NCBI RefSeq assembly: GCF_003097135.1
Contig: NZ_QEQL01000001.1
Coordinates: forward strand, 496,001 to 560,000
Source of the DNA: Pseudomonas sp. URIL14HWK12:I12
GTDB taxonomy: Bacteria > Pseudomonadota > Gammaproteobacteria > Pseudomonadales > Pseudomonadaceae
Length of the DNA: 64,000 nt
Reading direction: 5' to 3'
This document shows, in pieces, positions 34,704-42,226 of this stretch. The first letter of the stretch is position 1. The number at the start of each line of letters is the position of its first letter. The notes beneath the pieces are model-generated. The model was not told the origin of the DNA. It did no database searches and saw nothing but the letters and a program-made list of their open reading frames with translations. The position numbers and the translations under genes were made by a program.

Positions 34704-36020
34704 TCAGGCCTTGTGCAGTTCCGTAGCGAAATTCTCCACTGCCTTGAGCACTTTCTGCGCTCCATCCTGAATGTCCATGATGACGCTGCCGGCCTCTCGC
34801 GCCAGCTCAAGGCCTTCTTCTGCCTGGCTTCTACCGCTTTCGACCACCTGAACAGCCTTGGATGCCAACGTCTGGTTTTCCTGTACGACGCCGGCGATCT
34901 CTGCGGTCGCCTGCGTCGTCCTCGAGGCCAGTTGCCGAACCTCATCGGCGACCACCGCAAAGCCTCGGCCCTGCTCGCCTGCCCGAGCGGCTTCGATAGC
35001 GGCATTTAGCGCCAGTAGATTGGTTTGTTCAGCGATGCCGGTAATGGTTTTGATGATGGTGCTTATCACTTGGCTCTGCTGGTCCAATGCGGCGATCCCG
35101 GTGGTCGCTTCGTGCATTCTGTTGGCTATGCCGTCCATCACCCCGACTGTTCGCTGAACAACCCGAGCGCCCTGCTGGGCGGTCTGATCGGTTTGGATGG
35201 AGGTGCTGTAGGCAATGTTGGCGGCCTCGGAGATCGCCTGCTCGCGCTCGACTTGCTCGGTGATGACAGTCGCGAATTTCACCACCTTTGCCAACTTTCC
35301 GTAAGAGTCGATAACAGGATTATACGAGGCTTCCAACCAGACCGACCTACGACCGCTGTCTATGCGGTTGAACCGGCCCGCGACAAACTCCCCCTTTCGC
35401 AGCCTTTCCCAGAAAGCATGGTATGCCGGGGAGCCAGCCTCTTCTGCGGTACAGAACATTTTGTGGTGCTTACCGCGGATGTCCTCCAGCCGATAGCCCA
35501 TGGCCGAAAGGAACCTATCGTTTGCCGTCAGCACTTTCCCATCCAGGGAAAACTCGATAACTGCACTCGAACGCAATAATGCCTGAATGAAGCTGTCTTG
35601 CTCGGAGGCCCGTTCGACGTGCTTGGTAACGTCTTGGAAGTATTGAATGAAGCCTTCCAACTTGCCCTCGTGATCACGCACAGGAATGGAAACGGTGTCC
35701 AGCCATGCTTCATACCCCGCTTTGGTTTTCAACCGCACCATACCCTCGAAGCGTTTGCCAGCCGCTAACGCTTCCCGAATTGGCTTATGGAAATCCTGCC
35801 CGACATGGTCCGGTACAAATTCACGCAGGTGATGCCCTATCAGCGCCTCTCGCTCATAACCCATACTCACAAGAAACCGCTCATTGACCTGAAGAACGTT
35901 TCCCGAAGGGTCGACGTTCACAACCATTCTGATGTCATCCAGGCCATCTAGCACTTGCTCGAGTGCACTGACTTTGGCCTTGAGCGTCATCAGTTCCTGC
36001 CGCATGGCGTTATGGAACAT
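34704..36020 (-). CDS. Cytosolic PAS-PAS chemoreceptor (Aer/BdlA-like)
   Basis: A 438-residue soluble transducer. PAS 1 is at about residues 25-125 ([26 protein letters not shown] ... PAC-like [10 protein letters not shown]) and PAS 2 at about 140-250 ([25 protein letters not shown]). The MCP signalling domain has the tip [20 protein letters not shown]. There are no TM segments. The layout is that of the redox/energy sensors and the biofilm-dispersion protein BdlA. The start at 36020 is chosen for an AGGAG 7 nt upstream; further upstream the frame is open but lacks PAS homology. It probably senses cytoplasmic redox state or heme/flavin status. Confidence 0.92.
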   Translation of the reverse strand: MFHNAMRQELMTLKAKVSALEQVLDGLDDIRMVVNVDPSGNVLQVNERFLVSMGYEREALIGHHLREFVPDHVGQDFHKPIREALAAGKRFEGMVRLKTKAGYEAWLDTVSIPVRDHEGKLEGFIQYFQDVTKHVERASEQDSFIQALLRSSAVIEFSLDGKVLTANDRFLSAMGYRLEDIRGKHHKMFCTAEEAGSPAYHAFWERLRKGEFVAGRFNRIDSGRRSVWLEASYNPVIDSYGKLAKVVKFATVITEQVEREQAISEAANIAYSTSIQTDQTAQQGARVVQRTVGVMDGIANRMHEATTGIAALDQQSQVISTIIKTITGIAEQTNLLALNAAIEAARAGEQGRGFAVVADEVRQLASRTTQATAEIAGVVQENQTLASKAVQVVESGRSQAEEGLELAREAGSVIMDIQDGAQKVLKAVENFATELHKA

Positions 36021-36486
36021 CGGCATTCTCCTATCGGGTGATGGGATCCAGAATAGATGACCAGGAAGAATGTGCAACGCCGACGCAACGGGCTCAAAAT
36101 CAAGGTTCGAAGCCTTGGCTGAGCCCCCTCCGCTTGGGCCTTGGGCACCAGAATAAGACACCTAAAATGACCCTAACCTCCACTGATGGGGCGTCTCGCT
36201 GGTAAACTCTGCAGCTGCATTCAGCGCCGCCTAAAGCACGCCAACCGGCTGGGGGACCAGCGTCAGAGCGATGGCCAGCAGCATCGGGAGCGCCTGCCTG
36301 CCAAGTTTGCCCCCCATAAGGGTTCGGTGACACCACCTTGACGAGCCAAAATCGGACGGCAGCCACAAGGGCGTGACATTGGCCAAACCTTCGACCAGCC
36401 TTTCCAATTTCACCGTTGAACTGCGTCAGCAACTCCACTGGTAGGCATTCGATCTGCGGAAAACGAGGACTGTTTTGTCTCTAGCC
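36021..36486. other. Intergenic region without a supported gene
   Basis: About 465 nt. A minus-strand frame at 36231-36413 ends with a hydrophobic LPMLLAIALTLVPQPVGVL and could be the tail of a lost membrane protein, but there is no start or homologue visible. The remainder shows no coding signal. Confidence 0.35.
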
Positions 36487-37329
36487 CTATGCGAGATAAC
36501 CCAGCAACAATCGCCGCACATTCTCCACTAACGCCGACTCCCCCTTACGGGGAGGCAGTAGCGAAAAGGTGGCTTGCGCCAATTCTGGCAGGCCAGCCTT
36601 ATAGGGCGCCACGCCATGGGGTATTGCACTGGCGTTAAGGCACGCAATGCCAAGCCCAGCCCTTAATGCAGACTGCAACCCCGCTACCCCTGAAGTCGAA
36701 TAAACGATCTCATATCCTACCTGGTTGCGTTCCAACACCTGGCGGCTGTATTCCGACAACCCACACCCGCTGATGGCAAGCAGGGGTAGTGGCTGGCCGA
36801 GCTCTGGCGTCCAGCCAGCCGCGGCGACCCATTGCAAGGGCTCCCGCCTCACCTCATAGGTATTGGAGGTGGCTACGCGCTCGTTGAAACGCATGGCCAA
36901 GCCTATGTCCAGATAGTCACCGGCCTGATCGATTTCCAGACTCTTTTTCATCGCCACGTGAAGTCGAAGCCGTGGATGCCATTCACGTAGTTTCTTCAGT
37001 AGCCCAGCAATGTCGTCGGGGCGGAAGTAATCGGTTATCGCAAGGCCGATCTCACCTTCGAATTGTTCGCCTCGAACATCGGACAGCGCCCGCTCGCCCA
37101 AGGTGAGGATCTGCCTTGCATGGTGCAAGAGTCGTTCACCCGCAGGAGTGGGGCGCACGCCCTGCTTGCCCCGTACAAGCAACTCGACGCCGACGGCATC
37201 CTCCAGTTTGCGCACCTGCTCGCTAATGGCGGAGGTTGATCGGCACAAGGCCGGGGCGGCTGCGGAGATACTGCCTGCCTCGCAGACCGCCAAATAGACA
37301 TGCAGCTGGGCAAGGTCGAAGTGGTACAT
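36487..37329 (-). CDS. LysR-type transcriptional regulator
   Basis: A 280-residue protein with the N-terminal LysR winged HTH (residues about 3-62: FDLAQLHVYLAVCEAGSISAAAPALCRSTSAISEQVRKLEDAVGVELLVRGKQGVRPT) and a C-terminal substrate-binding domain (GLAITDYFRPDDIAGLL ... GLGIACLNASAIPHGV). It is transcribed divergently from the tautomerase gene at 37432 with a 102-nt gap, the standard layout for LysR control of a neighbouring catabolic gene. Confidence 0.93.
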   Translation of the reverse strand: MYHFDLAQLHVYLAVCEAGSISAAAPALCRSTSAISEQVRKLEDAVGVELLVRGKQGVRPTPAGERLLHHARQILTLGERALSDVRGEQFEGEIGLAITDYFRPDDIAGLLKKLREWHPRLRLHVAMKKSLEIDQAGDYLDIGLAMRFNERVATSNTYEVRREPLQWVAAAGWTPELGQPLPLLAISGCGLSEYSRQVLERNQVGYEIVYSTSGVAGLQSALRAGLGIACLNASAIPHGVAPYKAGLPELAQATFSLLPPRKGESALVENVRRLLLGYLA

Positions 37330-37431
37330 GCAGGTTCCGGCTAAACAGGAAGATGAGCGTTGATTTTCCCGCTTTTTAGGATGATGTACAAAGGCTAAAT
37401 TGCAGGCACACCACCTCCGAGGAGTAATTCA

Positions 37432-37821
37432 ATGCCTGGTATCACGCTGACCCTATCTGGCGCGCCAAATCCTGCCCTGGCGTCCCGACTCAGTAATGAG
37501 CTGACTCAACTCACTGCACGTGTTTTAGACAAACAACCCTCTCAAACCATGGTGATCGTTCAGTTCGTTGACCCTGGTTTGTGGTACATCGACAGCGAAT
37601 CGCTTGAAAGCCTGGGGCTGAACAGCTTTCGACTGGAAGTTACAGTCACCGACGAGACGACCACATTGGCGCAAAAAAAGCGCTATCAGCGCGAGTCGTA
37701 TGATCTGCTGTCTGAAAGCATTGGCAATATGCACCCTCACTCGAACGTCCACATCATAGACGTGCGCGCTGCGGCTTATGGCTATGGCGGTGTGCCGCAA
37801 GCAGAGCGGCTATGGGGGTAG
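37432..37821 (+). CDS. Tautomerase-superfamily enzyme
   Basis: A 129-residue protein with Pro directly after the initiator Met, the catalytic base of the 4-oxalocrotonate tautomerase/MIF superfamily. The length and the two beta-alpha-beta units (PGITLTLSG ... MVIVQFVDPGLWYI; FRLEVTVTDETTTLAQKKRY ... NVHIIDVRAAAYGYGG) fit the fused 4-OT-like branch (Tautomerase_2 or cis-CaaD-like). GAGGAG lies 7 nt before the ATG. It is probably the regulated target of the divergent LysR gene. The substrate is unknown. Confidence 0.85.
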   Translation: MPGITLTLSGAPNPALASRLSNELTQLTARVLDKQPSQTMVIVQFVDPGLWYIDSESLESLGLNSFRLEVTVTDETTTLAQKKRYQRESYDLLSESIGNMHPHSNVHIIDVRAAAYGYGGVPQAERLWG

Positions 37822-38134
37822 AAGGTAAGCCAGTGCCCATGTCACGTAAGTAATCCACGCTGGCATCCATTGATGCGAGTAGGGCTTTGCGGCGCCCAGC
37901 ACGACAACCCTGTGAGCCCAAGCCGGATGGGTGCCGGCACGCAAGCCCCGGTGGTGGGCCAAAAGGGGCGATGCACGTCATTACGCAAGGCTGCAGATAA
38001 ATTTCGCCGCGGCCTTCTGGTCTCGAACAGGCCATTTGACAGTGATGATCCGATCATCCAGCGGCAACGTGACTGCTACAACTTCGCTACAAGGATGGAC
38101 GGCGCGACGTTCGACCTCGCCTGCGTGGCCGGAA
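37822..38134. other. Intergenic region without a supported gene
   Basis: About 313 nt between the convergent tautomerase and LysE genes. Overlapping frames lack ribosome sites and family resemblance, and no clear terminator is seen. Confidence 0.4.
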
Positions 38135-38761
38135 TTACTTATGGCTGAGCGTCGCGATAGAGACGCCCGACCCAACGAAGGTCAGCCCGGCACCCACGTT
38201 CAAACCATTGACTAGCCGCGGCCGAGAACGCAAGAAATTCGACAGCGCGCCGGCGAACGTACCCATCAATGCGAACCCTACTGCGGTCAGCAGCGCGAAC
38301 CATACCCCATACACCACCATTTGCATGGTCACCGACCCACGCTCCGGGTCAACGAACTGCGGAATGAAAGCCAGTACAAAAAAGCCAGGCTTAGGATTCA
38401 GCGCCGCCGATAGGAACCCCGTTATAAAGATGCTTCGCATTGACTGCCGGGTTGCTCTTTTGAAGCTGATCAGGCTGCGCGAACGCAACACCTTGATACC
38501 CAGCCATAACAAGTAGCCGGCGCCGATTAATTTTATGACCCAAAACGCTACCTCGGAGGTTTGCATCAGCAGCGTCAGCCCGAGAGAAGCAGCCGCAACG
38601 TGAAACAGAATACCTGCACCAGATGCTGTGCCTGACATGACAGCAGCCAGTTTGCCTTGGCTCAGGCCACGGCCAATAGCCAATAAGTTATCGGGGCCGG
38701 GTGCTAGCACCAGCAGCACGCATGCAGCGGAGTAGGCGAACCACACACTGACCGGGAACAT
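38135..38761 (-). CDS. LysE/RhtB-family amino-acid exporter
   Basis: A 208-residue membrane protein with about six TM helices and the family signature near the N-terminus (LVLAPGPDNLLAIGRGLSQGK). GAGYLLWLGIKVLRS and GFLSAALNPKPGFFVLAFIPQF are likewise typical. The start at 38761 is supported by GGAG; the upstream frame extension has no signal. It is the usual exporter of an amino acid or derivative. It is followed by the remnant of an integrase and the prophage junction. Confidence 0.92.
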   Translation of the reverse strand: MFPVSVWFAYSAACVLLVLAPGPDNLLAIGRGLSQGKLAAVMSGTASGAGILFHVAAASLGLTLLMQTSEVAFWVIKLIGAGYLLWLGIKVLRSRSLISFKRATRQSMRSIFITGFLSAALNPKPGFFVLAFIPQFVDPERGSVTMQMVVYGVWFALLTAVGFALMGTFAGALSNFLRSRPRLVNGLNVGAGLTFVGSGVSIATLSHK

Positions 38762-39102
38762 ATCAACTCCATGAAAATTGTAGGTCTGCGCAGAGATGGC
38801 GGTCTCAATCAATCACATTACTACCGTAATGCACAAGCGCGGCAGGCCGCCATGGCCATCCACCCCAGCATCGGCATAACCTGCATCGGCAAGCATGTGC
38901 GCCGCGCTTGCATCTTCCTACCCTTCAAAACCACGCCGACAATCAGCCAGCATGAGGGTCGCATGATCATGCGCCGCAGCGACTTCCAGGCGCCTAACCC
39001 CTTCCTCCTCTACAGCCTGTGGTGCCAGCAAACGAGGTCTTGCGACGTACAGGGAATCTCCCTGCACGCAATACGACCCCGGCGCCCACGGCTAGCCAGG
39101 CC
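38762..39102. other. Degenerate region left of the prophage
   Basis: No intact gene is supported. Long plus-strand frames here are not family-like. Given the integrase C-terminus that follows, this is probably the decayed body of an older integrated element. Confidence 0.4.
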
Positions 39103-39222
39103 ATGGGACGCTTCGAAATTACCGATATCGCGAACTCAAGCTTGCTGCTGGGCCACTCGAAGGAGGAGATCACCAAGCGCGTTTATCGTCGGGTCGGGGC
39201 TGTCGCCACGCCTTCGAAGTGA
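39103..39222 (+). pseudogene. C-terminal remnant of a tyrosine recombinase (integrase)
   Basis: The last codons read LLGHSKEEITKRVYRRVGA..TPSK, the hallmark C-terminus of phage-type integrases: the LGH box followed by the catalytic Tyr in VYRR. The preceding catalytic domain (the R-x-x-R box) is missing. It ends 88 nt before the tRNA-Cys fragment, the usual distance from an attachment site. Confidence 0.7.
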
Positions 39223-39265
39223 AATAGTTTCGGAAGTCCGCCCGAAGCGCTGCTTTATCAGCGCC

Positions 39266-39301
39266 CAAAGAAAAACCCCGCAAGCGCTAGCCTGCGGGGT
39301 T
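39266..39301 (-). terminator. Strong intrinsic terminator downstream of tRNA-Cys fragment
   Basis: On the minus strand a 9-bp perfect stem (AACCCCGCA / TGCGGGGTT, 10-nt loop) is followed by TTTTTCTTT. It is 9 nt beyond the tRNA-Cys 3' end and is probably the original terminator of that tRNA gene. It would also stop transcripts from the integrase remnant. Confidence 0.85.
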
Positions 39302-39309
39302 CTATGGGG

Positions 39310-39357
39310 TGGAGGCCGAGGTCGGAATCGAACCGGCGTAGACGGATTTGCAATCCG
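39310..39357 (-). other. tRNA-Cys(GCA) 3' fragment: prophage attachment site
   Basis: The minus strand reads CGGATTGCAAATCCG (anticodon arm, anticodon GCA at 39351-39349), the variable region, the T arm with GGTTCGATTCC, the acceptor 3' strand CTCGGCC and TCCA. The D arm and the 5' acceptor strand are missing: beyond the anticodon stem the sequence no longer fits a tRNA. This is what the distal junction of an element integrated in a tRNA gene looks like. One T-stem pair is mismatched. Confidence 0.8.
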
Positions 39358-39554
39358 ATTACTGCCCCAGCAATTACTGGGTAAAAACTCTGAAAGCCCC
39401 GCGCTTCCTGGCCAAAAGCCTATAGTGCTGTATATCCATTCATGTCTGTTTGGGACATCTGGTGTCCCAGGAATGTCCCACGGCCTCACCTGGACCTCAA
39501 CAGCGCTAGGCCGTCCATCTCCCATCGCTCGACTCTCGCTTGCTAAATAAAATA
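39358..39554. other. Prophage arm next to the attachment site
   Basis: No gene supported. On the minus strand a CAGTAAT heptamer occurs twice within 20 nt directly at the junction and could be recombinase arm or core sequence. The rest precedes the LexA box. Confidence 0.35.
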
Positions 39555-39570
39555 CTGTTCGTACATACAG
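39555..39570 (+). promoter_or_regulatory. LexA (SOS) box of the prophage module
   Basis: CTGTTCGTACATACAG is an exact CTGT-N8-ACAG site, 20 nt upstream of the start of gene A. The AT-rich TAAATAAAATA just before it could contain the promoter -10 region. Confidence 0.85.
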
Positions 39571-39589
39571 TACTTTTCGAGCTGATCCC

Positions 39590-40108
39590 ATGCCTTCCAC
39601 TTACATGCGCCGCTGCCCCTACTCGCCCGCAGGACGATACCAACTGTTCCGCCCCGGCCAAGCCGAACCCGCCGGCCACATTGGCAGCAACATGCTCACG
39701 ATGAATCCCCGCATGGTACTTGGCTCGTACGATGGGGTGGTGAGAGTCGATGACGAAGGAGCCTGGATACTGCTTTCGATCGCCAAGGCTGTACCCGAGC
39801 GCATTGAGTGTCTGCGCTGGATCAGGGCCGATGAAGTGCTTGAACTGCGGCCGAACCCTGTAGGAGATCAAAGCCCCTACCTGCGCCCGCGACTGTCCGA
39901 CGCCGATAGCTACGCGGCCGCGCTGGCGCTGCTGGACTACTGGGCCGAGGTCGGCGAGCAAGGCGAAAAGGTAGATGACCTGGCGCTACTGGTGGGCCTG
40001 GCGCCGTTCTACCAGTGCCCTGCCTGTGAGGCAAACCCGCTGCGCATTGATGATTGCACCCTCTGCGCCGGGGCCGGATTTGTGTGGGAAGGTGTTGCAC
40101 CGCCATGA
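39590..40108 (+). CDS. SOS-module gene A (intact): zinc-finger-like protein
   Basis: A 172-residue protein of unknown family. The N-terminal MRRCPYSPAGRYQLFRPGQ is conserved in the broken copy at 22746. The central region contains VVRVDDEGAWI and RADEVLELRPNP, and the C-terminal zinc-binding-like motif is YQCPACEANPLRIDDCTLCAGAG (CxxC ... CxxC). It overlaps gene B by 4 nt and is headed by a consensus LexA box, so it is induced by DNA damage. It sits at the very edge of the prophage, outside the structural operon, as a lysogenic accessory gene would. Confidence 0.75.
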   Translation: MPSTYMRRCPYSPAGRYQLFRPGQAEPAGHIGSNMLTMNPRMVLGSYDGVVRVDDEGAWILLSIAKAVPERIECLRWIRADEVLELRPNPVGDQSPYLRPRLSDADSYAAALALLDYWAEVGEQGEKVDDLALLVGLAPFYQCPACEANPLRIDDCTLCAGAGFVWEGVAPP

Positions 40109-40350
40109 GTGGAGAACGGTCGGAGCGACAGGCAGCATGGCATGCGCTGCTTGAGAACCCGCGAAATTGCCCGGACCTCGAGGCCTGGCGCCTGCGGCTG
40201 CACGGCATGACCGCAGGTATGCAGGCAGCGGGCGAAATAGATGCCTTGGAAGCCTTCGATCTGCGCGAGCTCGCCGACGCGGCATACGGGTTCTTTCTGG
40301 AGCAGCGGATCGATGAGGAACTCCGCTACCCGGGACGGGCACGGATATGA
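40105..40350 (+). CDS. SOS-module gene B (intact)
   Basis: An 81-residue acidic, helical protein (MSGERSERQAAWHALLENPRNCPDLEAWRLRLHGM...). Its start overlaps the stop of gene A (ATGA). Full-length similarity to 23125-23346 and partial similarity to 20602-20700 show that A and B travel together. No domain is recognised. Tight coupling to a zinc-finger-like partner suggests the two act in one complex or pathway after DNA damage. Confidence 0.7.
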   Translation: MSGERSERQAAWHALLENPRNCPDLEAWRLRLHGMTAGMQAAGEIDALEAFDLRELADAAYGFFLEQRIDEELRYPGRARI

Positions 40351-40416
40351 AAAGTGATTTTCACCCCAATCGTGCATCGCTGCCCTACCCTTCATGTTTG
40401 GGCGCAGCGGGCAGGA

Positions 40417-40647
40417 ATGATGATAGTTGGATTGAAAAGCTGGCGGGAATGCTGGGATATCAGCGAGGGATCGGTCGTCTGCCGGTGCTGTGAAGCAACG
40501 CAACGAGCCGCAGAGGCGCGGCGCCCTTTCGAGCACCGGGAGGGATGTGAGGCGGCCAGAGAAGTTGTTGAACTGCCATGGCTTGAGCTGACCGCGTTGC
40601 TTCGAGGGCATATAAAAACTTCCGTACGCCGTACTGCGCAACCGTGA
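40417..40647 (+). CDS. Small Cys/His-rich protein
   Basis: A 76-residue protein from the ATG at 40417 with a GCAGGA site overlapping the start. The segment SVVCRCCEATQRAAEARRPFEHREGCEAA has four Cys and a His spaced like a zinc-binding knuckle, and ELPWLELTALL follows. It lies 66 nt downstream of gene B and may be the third gene of the SOS unit. A competing 48-codon frame starting at 40347 is less convincing. Confidence 0.45.
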   Translation: MMIVGLKSWRECWDISEGSVVCRCCEATQRAAEARRPFEHREGCEAAREVVELPWLELTALLRGHIKTSVRRTAQP

Positions 40648-40678
40648 CCTGACGGTCAAACGCGATATTTATAGCCTA

Positions 40679-40701
40679 GCGGGCGCCAGAAGTTCGCCCG
40701 C
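40679..40701. terminator. Hairpin between SOS unit and AAA ATPase gene
   Basis: A perfect 7-bp stem (GCGGGCG / CGCCCGC) with a 9-nt loop, followed on the plus strand by CGTTATT. It is placed to end the SOS unit and, from the other side, the ATPase transcript. Confidence 0.45.
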
Positions 40702-40764
40702 CGTTATTAAAGCGTTTTTATGTCTGTTTTACCCGTTGCCGTACAGCGTCGGCTCAAACAGCTA

Positions 40765-42063
40765 TTAGGCGTCACCAGGCCTGTACATTCTTGGTCTAGC
40801 CATGATGTAGGAATGGAACAACGAATCCTTAAATCGGTAAAATCGCTCACGAATTTTTTCTATTTCAGCACCATACTCGTCAGTCACCAACTGACCCACG
40901 TATTGGCTAGCATTGTCTACCCCCATGTCTAGCGCTGCTTTGTACGCATTTGTGGTGAAAATTTCGTTTGCTTCGTCTCTAGCCCCGGCCATTGCTTTGA
41001 GTACTGTTTCTCGCTGGGACGACGAGCCAACAGCACGCCGATATTTGCCTTCAAGAACAGGATCTACTTTTTTTTCAGCAATACCCGCAAGTGTAGCATT
41101 AATATCTTCGAGGGAAATCAGATATCTCTGGGCTTTATAGCTCTCTCTTAAAGCGAATTTACCGATCAAATGCACCATATAGGGATGACCTTGAGCCAAA
41201 CCAATTATACGCTTGCGAGCTCCGAAATCGAACGCAATGTGATTTTGAATTGAAGCCTCTGCATTATCAATAATTTCCTGCAGTTCTTTTTCGTTCATTG
41301 GATCCAGACTAACTATACTGCCTGCAAACAACCTATCTGTCGATTCGTGCTCTCTCATTAGGGATTGAATGTCTTTGGCAACACCAACTATACAGAACTT
41401 GACCTGCGGACAGTTAGTTGCAAGGGCTTTTATAAAGGAGGCGAATCCATCTGGATTTGCAATCTGATCGAATTCATCGATCAGAATCAGGATACCATTC
41501 TTGGCCACACCGGCCTCTACAATGGCCCCGACCACATTCGAAAAAACGACGTCAACGCTATGGTTAGTGAGGGCCGGAGAGCTAGTATTTTCGTTTGCCT
41601 TGACTCCACCTAACTCACCACCGACCCCCAGGATTTTAGCACTAAACTTAGGAGAGTAGGATTCCATTACTTTCGAGGCCTGAGGGATGTCATAAATCCA
41701 ACGACCTAGACAGCTCGCAGAAGTGAGCAAAGTCTCAAGCAGTTGATCGGTGCTTTTTATACTATTTCCACACGCAAAGTATATAGTTAAAAAATCCAAC
41801 TTTTGATCATGTTTAACGCCTACCTTTTCAAGTATGGAATTATCCCCACTTCCGATAGCAACCACCTGACGGGCCAACGATGTCTTACCGATCCCGCGAT
41901 TACCGACAATAGCTATATTAGAACCTTCAGCAAGCAACGCGTAGAACACGTCCTCTATCGCAGATTCTCGCCCGGCAAATTTAGCCGAATCACTGATTTC
42001 CTTTGCAGGAATAAACGCGTTTTCAATATCGGAAATACTTGGAGTAGGCATTTTTGAGTCCAT
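40765..42063 (-). CDS. AAA ATPase (Orc1/Cdc6-like AAA_16 type), prophage cargo
   Basis: A 432-residue single-protein ATPase. The entry motif FAGRESAIEDVFYAL is typical of AAA_16. Walker A is GNRGIGKTS, Walker B is GILILIDEFDQI, the sensor-1-like segment is FCIVGVAKD and a GHPYMVHLIG helix fits the lid. The C-terminal 100 residues look like a winged helix (RETVLKAMAGA ... YVGQLVTDEYG). The coding sequence is visibly more AT-rich than the flanking phage genes. Lying alone between the tail appendage genes and the attachment site, it is a probable lysogenic-conversion gene, possibly for defence. Starts at 42063 and 42051 are both possible. Confidence 0.85.
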   Translation of the reverse strand: MDSKMPTPSISDIENAFIPAKEISDSAKFAGRESAIEDVFYALLAEGSNIAIVGNRGIGKTSLARQVVAIGSGDNSILEKVGVKHDQKLDFLTIYFACGNSIKSTDQLLETLLTSASCLGRWIYDIPQASKVMESYSPKFSAKILGVGGELGGVKANENTSSPALTNHSVDVVFSNVVGAIVEAGVAKNGILILIDEFDQIANPDGFASFIKALATNCPQVKFCIVGVAKDIQSLMREHESTDRLFAGSIVSLDPMNEKELQEIIDNAEASIQNHIAFDFGARKRIIGLAQGHPYMVHLIGKFALRESYKAQRYLISLEDINATLAGIAEKKVDPVLEGKYRRAVGSSSQRETVLKAMAGARDEANEIFTTNAYKAALDMGVDNASQYVGQLVTDEYGAEIEKIRERFYRFKDSLFHSYIMARPRMYRPGDA

Positions 42064-42226
42064 TCGATTAGACGTTACGCTGAGGACGCGATAACGAAAC
42101 ACGAAATGTACAGACATTCATCGACTCAGCCAAGGGCATTTCCAGCGGCTCAGGCGCATCTTTGGGCGGTAGGAATATCGGTTAGCAGCTCCCACACACT
42201 GGACGGTGCGCCGTTCCGGCTTGGAG

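Noticed and set aside
36140..36165. Another tRNA-Leu 3' end copy (GGGCACCAG near 36,145)
   Set aside because: Only nine nucleotides match and the flanks do not, so it is compatible with chance.
36100..36438. 112-codon minus-strand frame upstream of the PAS chemoreceptor
   Set aside because: No SD, no family resemblance, and its tail is fused in-frame only to the non-homologous leader of the receptor frame.
39310..39380. A complete tRNA-Cys gene
   Set aside because: No D arm and no 5' acceptor strand complementary to CTCGGCC can be found to the right of the anticodon arm.
38771..39550. 259-codon plus-strand frame across the tRNA-Cys fragment
   Set aside because: It runs through the terminator and the tRNA fragment, so it cannot be a real protein. 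Only the integrase C-terminus in another frame of this region is supported.
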